Source: Lineus longissimus
Taxonomy: Eukaryota; Nemertea; Pilidiophora; Heteronemertea; Lineidae
DNA length: 64,000 nt
Direction: 5' to 3'
NCBI RefSeq assembly: GCF_910592395.1
Contig: NC_088313.1
Location: forward strand, 16,012,437-16,076,436
Each line of letters opens with the position of its first letter. Within the stretch, counting starts at the first letter, position 1. The position numbers were made by a program, and so were the translations under genes. The notes under the pieces are model-generated. The model searched no databases. It saw only the letters and a program-made list of their open reading frames with translations, and was not told the DNA's origin. Positions 47,121 through 57,947 of this stretch are shown here, piece after piece.

Positions 47121-49532
47121 TCACCGAAGTCGATGCCACTTTTCCTTTTGGCGAGCTATCTGATCATTGAGGCGAGTTGATAAAACAATCCCGATAATCT
47201 GCAAAGAAGGACATTGAGACATTAGTACTGTGAGTGTAAATTAAAAAAGATTTATCAGAAATCATCCAACTTGGAAACACTTAATGGAGACGGACCTGGT
47301 AAATATCATCCGTTCCGAGTCTCTCCGCACACTTGGAAAGAGCAGCAATGTCCAACCAAGTTAGCGGAAGTGGCGGGTACACTTTTCACCGTTATCCAAT
47401 GATCCATGGTCACACAAACACTGGAGAAGCAACTAGAACTGATCTGACTGAACCATTGGATTAGCGTAGAGCCAGGTACTACATGTACTACATCAAATAA
47501 ATGGTGGCAAAACGATTCGATCATTATCATGGCCATTGAGGTCCGTGTTCATAAAAATCGAAATGTCAAAAGTGAGAAGATGCTTTATTGAAGGAAAGTA
47601 CACTTTCAGAAGATTGTGAGGCCGCGCGCTATAAGCGACTAACCTGAGGTATGATGACGCCAAAACACGCCCCTCCTATCAAGAGTGCATTCTGTTCTAA
47701 CCAATTACCGAACGCCTTCAAACATCCTTTCGTGTTGATCTTTCGCCATCTTTCAACATCCTGAAATAATTATACACTTATGACGCAATGGGCCGGCCTC
47801 GTCCACCAACACGAAGGAAATATGAATATGATGACGAATGAACTACCTTGGGAGTGTAATGAATTCAAAATGGCCGTCTAAGCGACCATTTTGAACGAAG
47901 CATTTTCCTCTCTCGATGACATTTGGAGGAAACTACACTCAATATATTCCTTCAAGACCACCGGCAACGGCCACAAAACTTCCGAAGTTGATTGGATAAA
48001 ACAGAGGTCCTTTCGATTAACACAGTCGAGGGTGACCCAGGCTGTGACTTACCGACATAGCTGCAGAAAGTGTTCCTCCTCCACACAAAACATTAATGAG
48101 TTCCCCATCCTTCAACTTGCAACATGAATATGGAACTGCGCAGTTCTCTGGACTCTTGCTCGTCGAGTTGCAGTTGAAATAAATGTTGTCGTTCCAGTCA
48201 AGGTAACCATTGTCGTCGTTACTAGCACCACAGCATTGCAACTGAAACGTATAAACACATCTTTACCTTTTGTCCTAAGAATTTGAAAATGATTGTAAGA
48301 ATGACATACCCAAGTACATTATTTTTAACTTCAACAAAATGCACACATTCCTTCAATGGATTTTTCTCATAGATTTGTGGATGAACTGATCAAAATTTAA
48401 TAGTAAGGGCCTTTTTGCACTGTTTCCCTCGCCAGAACCACGGATGAAGAGCAGATAGACGTACCTCTTTCTGCATGTTGTCAATTGCATTCATGAGATC
48501 AGGATCGTCCCTGTACCGCCCAATGCCGTTCTTCAACAATTCGGAGGGGTCGAGCCAGGGCATATTCTTCCGCACTGACGGCGCGTAGAAGAAGATGAAC
48601 ACCAAGATACCAAAGAGCACCTCCAGGACCAGGAGGAGGATCATCACCCATTTATACTGCAAGAATAACAAAGGCAGTGTTGTCTTTGATTGTGCACTTC
48701 TGTACGAGATATGGCGTCGAGAAATGGTGTAAAGGTTAAATGAGTCCCCTGGAGAGTTTGAGTCCTCTTATAATGTTTGATGACGAATTAGGTGAATGGG
48801 TATAGAAATGCATGCAAGTGGCATTGAATTACAATCTTACCAGTTTGATAAAACATTGGTTCTCCCTCAAGGCTCCACAGCATCCAAAGAACGACAAGAC
48901 GAAGACAAGGCACCCAGCACAACAGAACAGCACCGCTGGGTCGAAAAGGAAATCGAACACGTCATCTATGACCTTCTTCTTTTCGTAAAGTAACCATGCA
49001 CCAAGACCTGCAAGTACTCCGCCGGATATCTAAAATAGAACGTCTTGAAATCAGCAACGAAAAGCGGCGACCTAAAGTACAGAAATCGCTCGGCAACACA
49101 GACATATTCGTGATGCGGGTGTAACGTTTTGAATGTTCCCCATGTCCCGTGAATGTTCTCACACAATAGACTACCGGGTACATGAAGCCACGACTTGAAT
49201 TAAAGAATGATACGCCGAAAATAGCTTTTAATTTGGTTTCAGTCTTCTACAGAATGTAGACGAGCACTGGACGGAGACTTTTATCTCCTTGCTCCAAGAG
49301 GAGGTGATGTGATGTCGTCAAGTCACGTTGTCTCATAGTGCCTGTCCGGCGTTTTAAGCAGTACATATACATGGATTTACCTGGATGTGTTTTTGACATC
49401 ATCGCAATTCACCACCCGAGCGTTCCATTGCTTTTATTATATACTTACAAAGAAGAGAAAGTTTGCCAAAAACAGGATGTATTTGTAGCATGCCCGAACT
49501 TCGGTGTTTTTGTCTCTCGGACGAAACGCCAT
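47121..49532 (-). CDS. TSPAN33: TspanC8 tetraspanin, TSPAN33-like
   Basis: C8 tetraspanins bind the metalloprotease ADAM10 and direct its exit from the ER and its trafficking. Six coding exons join in phase to 282 aa: 49532-49449, 49029-48841, 48656-48465, 48241-48053, 47760-47644 and 47198-47121. The four membrane segments are [11 protein letters not shown] joined to [54 protein letters not shown]; and the last around [20 protein letters not shown]. The large loop has [27 protein letters not shown] and KGCLKAF, which make eight cysteines, the defining number of the TspanC8 group. [12 protein letters not shown] before CCG is also typical. The IPQ-IIGI fourth segment and the LINVLCGGG phrase are closest, from memory, to TSPAN33; TSPAN14/15/5/17 are alternatives. 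The start is the first in-frame ATG. The gene is intact. Confidence 0.92.
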
Positions 49533-50939
49533 GATTATGTCATGGGTGAGTCTCCACCAATCAGCGATGTATCTCGAGGATATAGTGTCTGGCCGCTCAC
49601 TGCAAGGAAGAATGATTCAGTTATGCACTTAATTTATTCATGGTTGGCCCAAAGGAGTGAGCGGTATTTGTGAGGCAACATAACCTACTCTACTCTTTAT
49701 TTCAAACTTCACTGGTATTTGCTACTCTCAGCAATAGAGAGGTAACGGTGAGATCAAGTTAAGCCCTCAGGGCCAGGAGTCAGAATGGGCAATCCTCGAC
49801 TTATACAAGAGAGCAAGGACAAGGAATTAGAAGGTAATCAACCAAAAGAAAGGGATATTGGTAGGACAATAATGAAGCAATGGTCTATCATAACATATCG
49901 AACACCTTTGGTCTTACTAAGTGAGAGAGAAATGGTATCCTAAACAATGACACGGAGATATATATAGCTATATCATTGAAAGGACAACGAAGTATACTTA
50001 ATACAATTATCGAGAAAACGAATTCCAAAAGCTTCGGGCTGTTGACATTTGGTCAGTTGTTAACATAATGATAAACAGTCGTGATATTAAAGGCTTTGGC
50101 GTTATCAGATACTAGATTGTCCCATAGGTTGTTTTCGTAATCTCAATTTGACCATTATGTCCAGTCGTTTAAAGGTTTTCCAACAGGTTTAGAGCAAGGA
50201 CCATTAATTTGGACAATGATGTTCCAACGTATTTTAAAAAAAATCAAAGTCTTGTATATACACGTAGATCAATGATAAGGTACATTTCCGAGATGTTAAC
50301 AAACTACATTTAAACATACCTTGCCCACCAATTCTTCAGTTAGGTTGTATAAGACCACGAGGGTCAAGATAATTCAAACATTAGCCTGAGGCAACAGATA
50401 TACCAGAAGATTCAATGCGATTGGCTAATGAGTTAGATATATAGTAATTTCGGAATACTTACATTAAGATGACTGAAACTACTATTCAACCCACAAGTAT
50501 ATGATACAATGTATGTACTCTCATGAAAGGCAGATTTGTGCAAATTTTATGACCAGCACCAATCCTTCAAGTCCTTTGCATATACTATGTACTACGTGTG
50601 TGTTCTATATTTTCTCCTCATAGCTTATATCTAACTTCCTTGCTTGAACGACGTCAGAACCAAGTCGAAATCCCATAGGCCTCCTCGTTGTTCCTTTTAC
50701 AAAGATATCATAATCAAGATTTGTCACGAACGAATTTGGATATTCTAGACATGTCATGATTGACCTGAAAGCCTTCGGGTGTGACAGAAGTGAAAGGACA
50801 GCGATATCTAATTCACATAAAAAACGATCCACTAATGCATGGGTCGTTTTTTGTTCACATTGATATGTCAGAAAACTAGTTGGTGCACGACTGTTAGTTG
50901 CTTGTGAGAACCGAGTATTTCCAAGCTTTACCAAAGTCG

Positions 50940-51265
50940 ATTTTAAGTAGAAATTACCTTTCAAGACGACGTTGCCTTCAAGCAAGTGATTATCCGCTTA
51001 AGGAAAACATTGAATGAATCACTTTTAAGCTAGAAGCTGCTTGCAAACATGAAGTAAAGTGCTCTAAAGCAATCGGTTACTTTCAAGAAAGATGATTTTT
51101 CAAGGAAGACGTTCCTTCAAACAAGCACCAGTTACTTGAAGACAACAAATAATTGCTTTCAAGCAAGAAACCGCTTTCAAGCAAAAAATTACTTTGAAGC
51201 AAGAAGTTACTTTTAAGCACAAAGTAACTGTTAAGCATTGCATGTTTCTTACAAGCAAGAATACG
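50940..51265. repeat. Degenerate tandem array of CTTTCAAGCAAGAA-type units
   Basis: Units of about 15-20 bp such as gctttcaagcaagaaaccgc, gctttcaagcaaaaaattac and ttgaagcaagaagttac follow one another with many changes and indels. The minus strand translates as imperfect repeats of LL(E/Q)S(N/G)FLL, which accounts for the open frames there. It is not a gene. Confidence 0.75.
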
Positions 51266-52954
51266 CTTGGTCTGTTGATGGGGGACTACTTTCTGAATCA
51301 TATTATCATTTTACATTTGTACATGTATATCAGGACATGCGCACTATTCGTCAGTAGACTATGTTATCACAATTTTTCGGGTTTTTTTTAAACCGTGTTT
51401 GTTTTCTTTATCGTTCGTATGTTGATGGCTGTTATCTAAACAACTAACACTGAATTAGTATCATAAGTTTATTTTGTGGAGGGGCTCTCCTCGATAACGA
51501 TACATATATATCTTTTATCAAAAACACTTCTTCCCTATGTCCTCATTTCGCATTCATCTAGTCGTCCACTTTACTATAAATGTCAAGGAGAATTTATCTC
51601 TGCGGCTTAATGAATAGGCATTGATTTTTTTCTAAAGTGGGTTTTCCTTCAAATCTTGGAGGCCATTTGAAACCCATCCTGGCTCTCATTCGTTTGCGTC
51701 ACCACTATCGAGCTCCACTTGGGCGAGTGATTTAGCGATCTCTCAAAACATTGCTGGTGAATATGGTTGAAACCAAAAGCATCATAAAAATGTTCAAACT
51801 GAAAGAGCCCAGCCAACTCATGTCACCAAAGTCACTGCATGGATGAATTCGTCGCTGTCCATCAAGCTACATGTATAATGGGCCAAATTCATAAAGGGCG
51901 TTTAAGGGTTAGACGTGTGTAACTTCTCCCTGATCAGTTTCAGGGCCTATTCATATTTTGCGAAGATTTACATGAAGGACCTGAATATGTCTATTCAGTA
52001 GTTAAACGCTGTTTTAAGCTAATCGCCCTTTATGTCCAGGTAGCTCTTTCGCATCTTAGGTCGTGAATTCACCATGTGAATGGATGGAAAGCCAGACCTT
52101 CACAAATAATCATCTAAGAAACGCAAATCGAATGCTACGATCAATTATTTATTTAAGGAATGCTCACCTCAGCTTTACATGTACGTGTATACTGTAAACT
52201 CACTCAGGAGACGTCACGACGATGAAGGTAACACTTGTGTTTTATGGGATGTATATTTATAACAAGAGAGGATGGTTGAATCTGCGTTTAGTATTCCTGA
52301 AATAAAATCGGATCCCCTATTATAGCCTTACCTATATGTTACACTCTGGACGCAGTGGACCGGCCTGGTTCCTCAGGAGACCAAATTGGGATGACGCGAT
52401 GGGCTGCCCAGGTTGTCTACTATGTACGCTCCCTCCAAAATCGTCAGATGAGTTTAAAAAGGATTTTGATACCACTATCGCGTACCATACACGTAGTCCA
52501 TTAACATGTCACATAATGCCAAAGTGAACAGCATTCCTGTATGCGTATCCGCTTCACACACGATACCTTAGATCTGACGCATACTGAACCAGTCAATTAG
52601 CTCTGAGCTGATCAATAAAATATATTCACAAATATTGGTGTATGACGCCATCTACAATCCCATTGATATACTATCACACCGATGGTTAAAGGTCTGCGCC
52701 GTTGACTAAATATTTGAAATTTGTATTTGAATTTGAATATTCCACACTGTGGAAACACGCACTGAATATAAATTTCAACTCTGACGTTGGGTAGACAGAT
52801 TCGTTGGGTAGACAGATTCGTTGTGCAGACATATACCAATTTCATACAAATACCAGAAATCAGGACATTTGCTTGCACAAGCACGCTCACTCCGCCGGGA
52901 CGCAGTGGAGCGTCTTGTCACTCCGCCATAGGACGACAATGTTTAGGATGACTA

Positions 52955-53320
52955 TATCAGAGGCGGATCCAGGGGGGAGCAGGGGGTGCGCAACCCCCCC
53001 CCCCCCCTCCCACGCAAAGTGCCCTTTTTGAAGTTGCCTTATCTAAAAACGGTATGTTTTGCCGTCCTATTGCGGGAAAAATGCCATACCAGTCGTACAA
53101 TAAACAACTTGAATGTTGTAGTTCCAGCCTCTCCCGAAATCCACCCCATTTTCCATCTTTGTTCGTTTGAAAATGACAATGGCGGGGAAAAAACGAGTTG
53201 TAAGGGGACGTGGTTGGGGTGAGGTGATAGGGGGCATCCTGGACTAACATGCCATACCAGTCGCTACAATGAACAACTCGAATGTTAAGTTCCAGCCTCA
53301 CCCGAAATTTGTAACCACTG
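52955..53320. mobile_element. Transposon-like segment with GC-rich end and internal duplication
   Basis: It starts agaggcggatccagggggg and runs through a C13-14 tract into cgcaaagtgccc. Two related internal modules (53083-53150 and 53251-53316) both contain gccataccagtcg and an aacaact(t/c)gaatgtt box followed by gttccagcctc. The period is about 168 bp. 'GAGGCGGATCCAGG' ends are, to my memory, frequent on invertebrate DNA transposons, but the class is not determined. The opposite end was not found. The long minus-strand open frame across it (to about 53487) is a product of the repeat, not a gene. Confidence 0.55.
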
Positions 53321-53772
53321 TGAATGTAGACGGCCCCACGGCCCGGCTGTCGATAACACTCGCCGCATGCCAAGTATATCTGATTGACAAGTAAGCATAG
53401 AATGGCCGTATAATACAACTCAAAAAGCCTATATACTCGTAAATAAGTATGCTTTGTTGCAATACATAATTGTGGTAGCCTATACATAGGCCTATACCGG
53501 TATTTTTAAGCTCATTACTTCAAATCTTCACATATGTAGCAAAGACTCGAAGGGTAGCCTATATAAAGTTCCTCGAATTCATGGATATATCCGCGCATTA
53601 TTTATGATGATCGTCCTGAAAGACCGAAAATACAGGTAAAGCATGATTTTTTAACAAGACCAAATCTGATATCTTTCACGTTTGGATAATCTTAAGGATT
53701 GGCCACCATTTTCGCAACAACTTGAAATCCTTAAGCAATAATAACTCTTTCAAAACGAGTGAATGCCGATTT

Positions 53773-54131
53773 CACCCCCTAGCTTCTGCGTCTAGTCCCC
53801 TTTGATTTCCAAAGAACAGCCTCCCAGGTTTGAAATGGGCATTCACTCTATTTTGAAGGAGTTCTAATTGCTTTAGGAAAAGTTCTTAACAAAATTGTTT
53901 AGGCCTACTTATGGTCAGCGTCTTCCTTCTCACCAATTTCAATTTGGGGGCCGGAACAAGATGGTGAGAGGCGACTTTGACATCCATAGCTTTGCATTCT
54001 TATGGCTTACTTTGTATAGCAGATCATCAGTTCTTCATCAAGTTCCCCAACTGCGCATATTATTCGCCAAGAGACAACCAATTGGACCCCCATCCCACCC
54101 ACCCCCTAGCTTCTGCGTCTAGTCCCCTTTA
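53773..54131. repeat. 32-bp direct repeats flanking about 295 bp
   Basis: Identical copies of caccccctagcttctgcgtc followed by tagtccccttt occur at 53773-53804 and 54100-54131. The second copy forms the pyrimidine-rich stretch directly before the splice acceptor (gtaattgcag) of the gene starting at 54151. Confidence 0.85.
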
Positions 54132-54150
54132 ACTTTTTCTGTAATTGCAG

Positions 54151-55834
54151 ATGACAATTCCCGAAAAAGGTAGCAATGCATTCAAGAATACGACCTTATC
54201 CTATGTTGTTCTCGCCACAAATTCCACCGTCGTCAATGAGGAGCCATGTAAGAATAAGTCGTCTGATTGTGATTCTATATAAGGAATGCCCGAACGGCTC
54301 CTGGCCGTGGTAAACAATTTTCTTTTGTGTTGCTCTCATGACATGGTATTGCATGTATAACATTTCGTTCATCTGCCGCATGTTTTGTGCGATATCACCA
54401 AAAATCCAAGTGCCATTTCCTCGTGAAGAAGACTATAGGCTAATGACCACAATTTAGTAGCCTAAGTTCATCTCTTCTGATTTCAGCGGCCTTCACCACT
54501 GTGTTAGAATGCCTTGGTGTCGCAGCCATTTTAATCGCCGCTGTATACGGCTTCATCAGAGTATGCGGTCCAAGGATAAGACACATGCCTGGTAAGTCAC
54601 GAACTAAAGGAAAATCCGTTCTTGTTCAGTTAGATATTTCCTAATGAATGCATTAGTTTGGATCCCAAGTTGAATGGTCAAGTTGAATGGGCATGTCATA
54701 GTTGTCCATGTTTGTACTGGTTGTTTTCCTGTCGTCATGGTTACTGGTTGTTTTCATGAACCATAAGAGAGAAAGTCAATTTAGACAAAGATTGAAATCA
54801 TCCAGTCATTCCTCTCTCATCAGGCTATGACTGCCAGAGTATCTGCGAGTGCTGCGGGGGCGGAATACGTGACTTCTTCCTCTGGATCCGTGATGCCTGC
54901 CGGAACTGCTTCCAAGGCGTATTTACGGAGACTGGCACGCGAGATGCGCATAACAGGAGAGTGCAGAATGGAAGGGTCAGAAGGAGAGCAGGTATTGGTT
55001 ACCGGAGTGCATCTCCTCATCAGGGCATATGTCTATTCTTGTCCACCAAAAAACAATTAGAGACTGTAGCGCCCCTGTGGCAGAGGTTGCACAGTAGTGA
55101 CCATTATTCTTATCGTGTATGTGTTGACAGATATCAATATGAAACAAACTATTGATGTGAGTGGTAGTGCATGACGTACGTATGTCATATTTTATACCTC
55201 GTTATTTCGAATTTAGGTTGGGACCCTCCTGTCGCACACCTACTTGAACCGCGTCGCCGACAGGCTTGTTTCTTATTCTTCAGGCAGATACGATGTCTCC
55301 TCGACTAATTTTAGGCCCGATATAACACTATGATCTTGCCTAACATTGCATTTCTCTTTTCAGAAAGAAGCTCATCCCTGGAACTGCCAGTAACTGTAAG
55401 AGTTGAGGTAAGGCGGCCATCTGTGGAAGAACCGCTGACGAACCATGCCCAAGACCTTTCTCGGCGGCATTCCATCGGCGACCCAGGCGCACCACCTCCC
55501 ATGTACGCTGAGTTGACGGTTAAGGGCGACCTAGATAGGATCCCGTCTTATGAAGAAGCGATTGAAAATCTTGGCCAGGTTCGTCTTTTCTTTTTGTATC
55601 AGTCACTGAGACTTTTTGTAGTCAAAATAATGAATACCTTAACTGAGATGTGAAAACGGAAATATCCTAAGATTTTATCCCGGGGATTTTATCATTACCC
55701 GTTCTGGTTCGCTTCCACCGAAACTAGAAATGAACCACGCCCCTCCGGTGTCAAGTTCATTGATTTCGTTTCCTTTTTTGCAGCCGAAGCTCTCAAGTTA
55801 TGAAACTTCTTTGAGATTCAAGAACCAACCATGA
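54151..55834 (+). CDS. Single-pass membrane protein with Cys-rich juxtamembrane segment and PPxY tail (gene A)
   Basis: Five exons join in phase to 211 aa: 54151-54247, 54487-54591, 54824-54991, 55364-55578 and 55784-55834. The first three introns are all phase 1. Residues 1-33 form a short N-terminal segment with N-glycosylation sequons (NTT, NST). One membrane helix follows (LGVAAILIAAVYGFIRVC, about 42-60). Then comes a Cys-rich stretch (DCQSICECCGGG, and CRNC further on), suited to palmitoylation. The tail has PPMY (about 168-171) and a PSY box, class I WW-domain ligands such as those bound by NEDD4 ligases (known for the motif, inferred here). The ATG directly follows an acceptor-like gtaattgcag, so an upstream signal-peptide exon may exist. 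I do not know the family. The convergent gene at 56.4-57.9 kb has the same architecture. Confidence 0.7.
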
Positions 55835-56072
55835 ACAAAAAATCCTTCAGACTCTGGACGGCGAGAAACCAGGGATGGACTTCTGCGATTTATAGGCGTT
55901 CAAATCTGGACAATTCATCAGTTGATGAGATCCTCTTTGCGCAAGACGATTTATCGGCGGTGTGCGACAATCGGGCCTAAAGACTCCATCGCGACGTCAC
56001 CAATTCCATGAACCTTGATTTGCTATTGACGCCGATTGACACTGTACATAGATTGAATATACATGTAAATGG

Positions 56073-56094
56073 TTTATTCATTAAATTAAATAAA
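56073..56094. terminator. Bidirectional poly(A) region between genes A and B
   Basis: AATAAA at 56089-56094 serves the plus-strand gene, about 255 nt past its stop. TTTATT at 56073-56078 gives AATAAA for the minus-strand gene, about 330 nt past its stop. The two signals are only 10 nt apart, so the two transcripts probably overlap or abut tail to tail. Confidence 0.5.
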
Positions 56095-56410
56095 TTACAT
56101 ATTATACATATGATACTAAGAACATATAAGTTAATGCTCAATGCTCTGCCATTCTTAGTCTAGTTCCACCTCTTTGAGGCGCCTTCCTGATATTCGTACA
56201 CGTTTAGGTGACGTTGTCAAATTTCGCGTACTGTCCAATCGTTCAGGAGCTGTCGTGCGTCTTTGAAACAAACATCTGTGTTGCTATACACTGTAACACA
56301 GGTGATGATCCAGATGATGACACTAGTTAAGGCAGACAGACAGATAATTCTCTGACTGGCCTTTTTGCTCGGACCCAAGATCATCAGTTCGGAACAGTTT
56401 TAATACAAGT

Positions 56411-57898
56411 TCAGACAACGAAATCAGGCCGATTCTGATCTTTCGTCGCATCGTCGTAACTTGGTGGTTGGGGCAAAAACTCGGGTGTTATTGGAGGCTG
56501 TGCCATTGGCTGTACAGGACCCGGGACATCAAATTCGCCTCTTCTACGCAGCGAATCATAAGACGGGGGTAGTTCTGCAGTACCAGTTGGCTCCGCTGCT
56601 CGCATGTCTGTGATACCCAATGATATGTGATCGTTTCGGTCCCACATAGTCTGTGCGACTGGATCACTTGTTCGCCTGTCTGAAGTCGTTTGGGCTGATA
56701 CACCTGAAAGTAAAATTGGGCGTTTTTGTTGATTTGGTCGTAATTAACTCGTTAACTGCTTTCTATTATTATTATTCCATTTCCATACAACGCAGGTCGG
56801 CAGTTGCGACCGCTCCTGGCCGAGCTTACAGTATAGTTCCAATGGGATCCGATTATGTTTTATCATTAATCGCTTGGTCATTTCCGTAAACCAAAAGAGC
56901 ATATGGGTTGTATCTCGTTAAACTATGACTAGGCGGTCCAATACAACATCATAGGGAGGCCTGCGTACGTCTGAAAATCATGTCCCAAAGAATAGGACCA
57001 GCGCGAGTTGGCTATGAAATACTTACCAGGAGAAAACATTTTGGCAAGGCACTCGCAACATCTTTGCCGCCGGCCTGACAGACCGTTACAGTCGTTCTGT
57101 CCAGGCCGCATGTAATCTGAAAATGAGACGCAGATATATGATAATAATAATTCACCTTTCACCTATCACCAAATTACATTTCGAAATTCTTTCTTTGAGA
57201 CGACCTCTCTCCAACCTAGGACCCAAAGTGCAGAATAAAGACAACGCCAGCACATGCATTGGCTATTTGTAAAACCTTGTAGGTAAAGACGACACTGCCA
57301 TCTCTATGGACAGGATGGGTAATTGTTATTTCGCTGAAAAATGGCTGCATGGTGACATCACACGCGCACTTACCAAAACACTTCGCAAATTTCTCCCTCC
57401 AGAATCGGCAGATGATGACGAGCGCGACGATGATGAAGGTAACGATTCCTACCGGCCGCAGAATTACGAAGTAGTAACCACTTGCTGAATCTCCTCGAAG
57501 AGAAACAAACGACATGTACATATTATTATACCTTTAATAATGTGATCAGCTTGATCCTTTAATGACGTCATGAACGTCATGAGCGTCATACTTTTCTTTC
57601 AGCGATTTCAGGTCCTTGGCGCACATCGGCCATACTATTGAATCATTTTCGTTTACATTAATGACGGATTTAAAAGACATTAGAATATGTCAAATCGATA
57701 AATAATATTTCATTGTATATACATCAACATAATGATCAGCAATTGTTTTTTTTCGCGAAATTGATTAATGATTATTTCGTGTATTTTCCTTAATTGGTGC
57801 ATCCCGGAATAGTTTTAAAAGTTACCCGGTGTAACTGAGGTACTGATACCCGGCATCTGGGTGGTTCCAGTGAACATTTTGGTTGTTGAGTAATTCAT
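56411..57898 (-). CDS. Single-pass membrane protein with two PPSY motifs (gene B, paralogue-like to gene A)
   Basis: Exons 57898-57826 (the exon extends to an acceptor at about 57947), 57484-57374, 57116-57027 and 56703-56411 join in phase to 188 aa. All three introns are phase 1, as in gene A, and the exons correspond one to one: glycosylated ectodomain (NYS, and NQT if the exon start is included), membrane helix (about 31-50, IVTFIIVALVIICRF), Cys-rich exon (NDCNGL, QRCCECLAKMF) and cytosolic tail. The tail carries PPSYDSL (137-140) and PPSYDDA (171-174), strong WW-domain ligands. The Met at 57898 is the first in that exon, but upstream coding (perhaps a signal peptide) is likely. Similarity to gene A is mainly architectural. 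Known proteins of this style (WBP1/VOPP1-like) are only an analogy. Confidence 0.7.
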
Positions 57899-57947
57899 TC
57901 TGATAGCACCAATTAAATACGTCTGGTTGTCACGGGGCAGGTCCCTT

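Larger units (their letters stand above)
49533..54150. other. 4.6-kb region without a recognised gene
   Basis: Left of 50.6 kb I see nothing but AT-rich unique DNA. A degenerate tandem repeat occupies about 50940-51265. A 17-bp unit is duplicated at 52785-52818. A transposon-like segment lies at about 52955-53320, and a 32-bp direct repeat occurs at 53773 and 54100. Promoters of the flanking divergent genes should lie at its two ends. Confidence 0.5.

Noticed and set aside
47306-47536. Minus-strand frame in the tetraspanin gene intron
   Set aside because: It lies between coding exons at 47198 and 47644, breaks the tetraspanin frame if included and has no relation to the family.
50605-50985. 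126-codon minus-strand frame
   Set aside because: Its beginning derives from the degenerate CAAGCAAG array and the rest shows no known domain or splice structure.
52957-53487. 176-codon minus-strand open frame
   Set aside because: It runs through a poly-C tract and two repeat modules; its glycine run and duplicated phrases come from the repeat.
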